DNA of 21,998 nt, from contig WELA01006610.1 of assembly GCA_009602735.1 (NCBI GenBank), positions 103,886 to 125,883 on the forward strand, given 5' to 3'. The translations under genes and the position numbers were made by a program. Each line of letters begins with the position of its first letter. Position 1 is the stretch's first letter. This document shows positions 20,087 through 21,998 of the stretch, in pieces. Below the pieces are notes generated by a model. The model did no database searches, was not told the DNA's origin, and saw only the letters and a list, made by a program, of their open reading frames with translations. The DNA comes from Mesotaenium endlicherianum (Eukaryota > Streptophyta > Zygnematophyceae > Zygnematales > Mesotaeniaceae).

Positions 20087-21998
20087 ACAAGCTCTACAAG
20101 AAGAGCATGCGCGGATGTGTCCACAAGCTGTTCAATGATGTCTTAAGATACAAGGTCTGACTTGATTCAAAGCTACAAGCAAGAAGGCCAGATGCTGAGC
20201 AACTTTGTCAAGATATAGAACTCGATGTACGGCAGCTGTAATATAAGGAGTGGCTTTCCGTAAGCCATATAGATCCACCCAAGAGAGTGGGAAGGCCCCA
20301 GGCACGCAGGCATAGGACTACTTACAGAAGTGAGAGCAACGGTCTATGAATGCGTGGAGAGCGGGCAGATATTCTCCTATGCAAACCATGCTCATGCTTC
20401 AAGAACACATAAGTGCGAAAATCATGATGGCAGATGCCTACATCAAGTCAAGTGAGAGAAAACTAGGCTAATTCAGAACTTACAAACGTGGTGGCCAAAC
20501 AAGGTCGGTTTGATGAAGTTCAAAGTTCCTCTTGAGAACTACAAGTGGCTCAGATCAAGTCTTCTGCAGGTCGAAAGGAAGAACAAAGAGAATTAGGAAA
20601 TATTGCGTTCATACATTGCATTATCCCACGACCATGACACATGTGCATGGCACTTGCTTATGTTGATAATATGTGGTAGAATGTAATTTAATTCTTTCAC
20701 CCGCTCCTGAAGAGTACCCAAAGAGTGTGACATGTACCGCTTTCCTGTGCACATTCTCGGACAGATGATGAACGCAAAGATGGTCCTTGTTGCAAATGCA
20801 TGTGCACTAAGAATATGTCGATCTTCGCAATGGCAGGCAAGGAAATCGAGCAGAAATATTGACACACCCTGAAAGAATGAGAAAAACACATGCGCATTGC
20901 TATTGACAGGTAAGTCTCGTTCATATTCGTCAAAGCATTTTCAGTAGCTTTCTTTCTGGTTTGTGCGCTCGCGAAAACTAGGTATGCAAATAGCATGTTT
21001 CATGCTCGATGTTGCATTGAAGCTCTCGGCATGTGTTGTTGCATCTGGCATGAAGCGGAAGAGCTAAATTCGGTGCGAATGTCCGCAGCTATCCACTCTC
21101 ACCAAGTTGACACCGATTCGCGAAGGTATTTTCGCGAAGGAATAAGCTGCCCGTTCGACCATGGCTTCAGAATTCGAAATTCCTGTAAAATCAATTATCT
21201 TGATTAATACACACAAACAAGGAAATTCTGATAAGGAAACTATAGCGCCACTAAATCTCTTCACATGGTCGATATTTATATTGAAAAAAAAGAGCAAAAC
21301 GTCGAATAGACTGACGAATTTTTGATCTGCAGGCCGGCCAAATTATATGTCAATCCTTACCTCGACAACGTTCGCGAACGGTCAAGAAACTAAAACGATG
21401 CCAAAACTTGCCCAGAGAGAACCTCCAGCGCGATACCTGTAACCAACTTCAGCGACATGACGCACATCACCACATTAGGTGAAGAATGTTTCCTAGTTAT
21501 TCCTCAACATACTTCCGATGTGCTCCTATTCGCAATAAAGTACGCTATGCACAGGAACAACAGTCTGTTGAAGTAGCAAAACTAGGCAACATATGTACAT
21601 CCGACATACACAGGCCATGGCTATGGCAAGCAGTGACGCAGAGGAGGAGCGTTCAAACAATGGACTCATATCTAGGGTACCTGGCAAGATGAAGTGACAC
21701 TCGACGGGGTAAGTGATTTTTGAATTCAGGAGGTGGCGAGTGTGTGATTGTCGTGGACAACAGAAAAAAGCGGAATGGACAAAGAAGAGCTCCAAAAGTA
21801 CAGCTTACAAACCCATATAACATGCCTCTGAAAGATACGACTATAATTAGTGTACCTTCATGATGTGACTCCCAGTCAGCTCCACTGATACTTCTTCTAA
21901 CGATTTCATTAGTCTGAAAGGTCTTCATCTACATATCATGACCAACGGCTAGCAAAACAAGCAAAGCTCTCTTCTTTTCCTCCAGGGGGGGGGGGGGG
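20087..21998. other. AT-rich region upstream of the CLASSY-like gene
   Basis: About 1.9 kb with lower GC than the rest. It should contain the CLASSY-like promoter and 5' untranslated region at its left end. Open frames here are short, on both strands, and show no splice logic or recognisable motif. A direct repeat (ttcgcgaagg, twice) lies at about 21118-21141. The region ends in a run of 14 G. I see no supportable gene. Confidence 0.45.
21985..21998. repeat. Run of 14 G at the window end
   Basis: The sequence ends inside a G homopolymer. Confidence 0.95.

Noticed and set aside
19818..20160. Two overlapping plus-strand frames (106 and 71 residues)
   Set aside because: They are antisense to exon 1 of the CLASSY-like gene, whose minus-strand frame has an ATG, a consensus donor and matching phase.
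20160..20590. Broken coding-like text on the plus strand (e.g. PPKRVGRPQARRHR), suggesting a decayed transposon
   Set aside because: It has several stops and frame changes and no recognisable transposase or polymerase motif, so it is not supportable as a pseudogene.
20593..20996. Two overlapping minus-strand frames of about 98 residues
   Set aside because: They sit in AT-rich sequence with no splice signals, no family motif and no link to the CLASSY-like gene in phase.

Overview
The window is nuclear DNA of a green plant-lineage eukaryote, most likely a streptophyte (a streptophyte alga or an early-diverging land plant). I infer this from two spliced genes with GT-AG introns that can be followed exon by exon. 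One is a CLASSY/DRD1-type SNF2 chromatin remodeler, a family known from plants. The other is a plant-type RPC4 subunit of RNA polymerase III. Exons are GC-rich. Introns are a few hundred bases long and full of simple repeats (GA, CA, GCAC, GGGGGA, CGCAT). No bacterial gene layout, tRNA or rRNA was seen. The window starts inside a GA microsatellite and ends inside a poly-G run, so it is probably a whole short contig.

Layout. (1) 379-5706, minus strand: RPC4, exons 1-8, with the C-terminal domain missing off the left edge. (2) 5707-7055: AT-richer spacer between two head-to-head genes. (3) 7056-9146, plus strand: an unrecognised acidic, low-complexity, probably nuclear protein in two exons. (4) 9147-10263: spacer between convergent genes, with three short inverted repeats. 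(5) 10264-20086, minus strand: the CLASSY-like gene, reconstructed as ten exons encoding 1,844 residues with every junction in phase. Its first exon (57 codons plus 1 base) is a very short reading frame at 19915-20086. (6) 20087-21998: AT-rich sequence upstream of the CLASSY-like gene, with no gene I can support.

How the genes may relate. In plants CLASSY proteins bring RNA polymerase IV to chromatin for RNA-directed DNA methylation. RPC4 belongs to the TFIIF-like RPC4/RPC5 module of Pol III. Both therefore act with specialised RNA polymerases, but nothing in the sequence shows a functional link between the two neighbours.

All family assignments come from motif recognition by eye. No alignment or database search was run.
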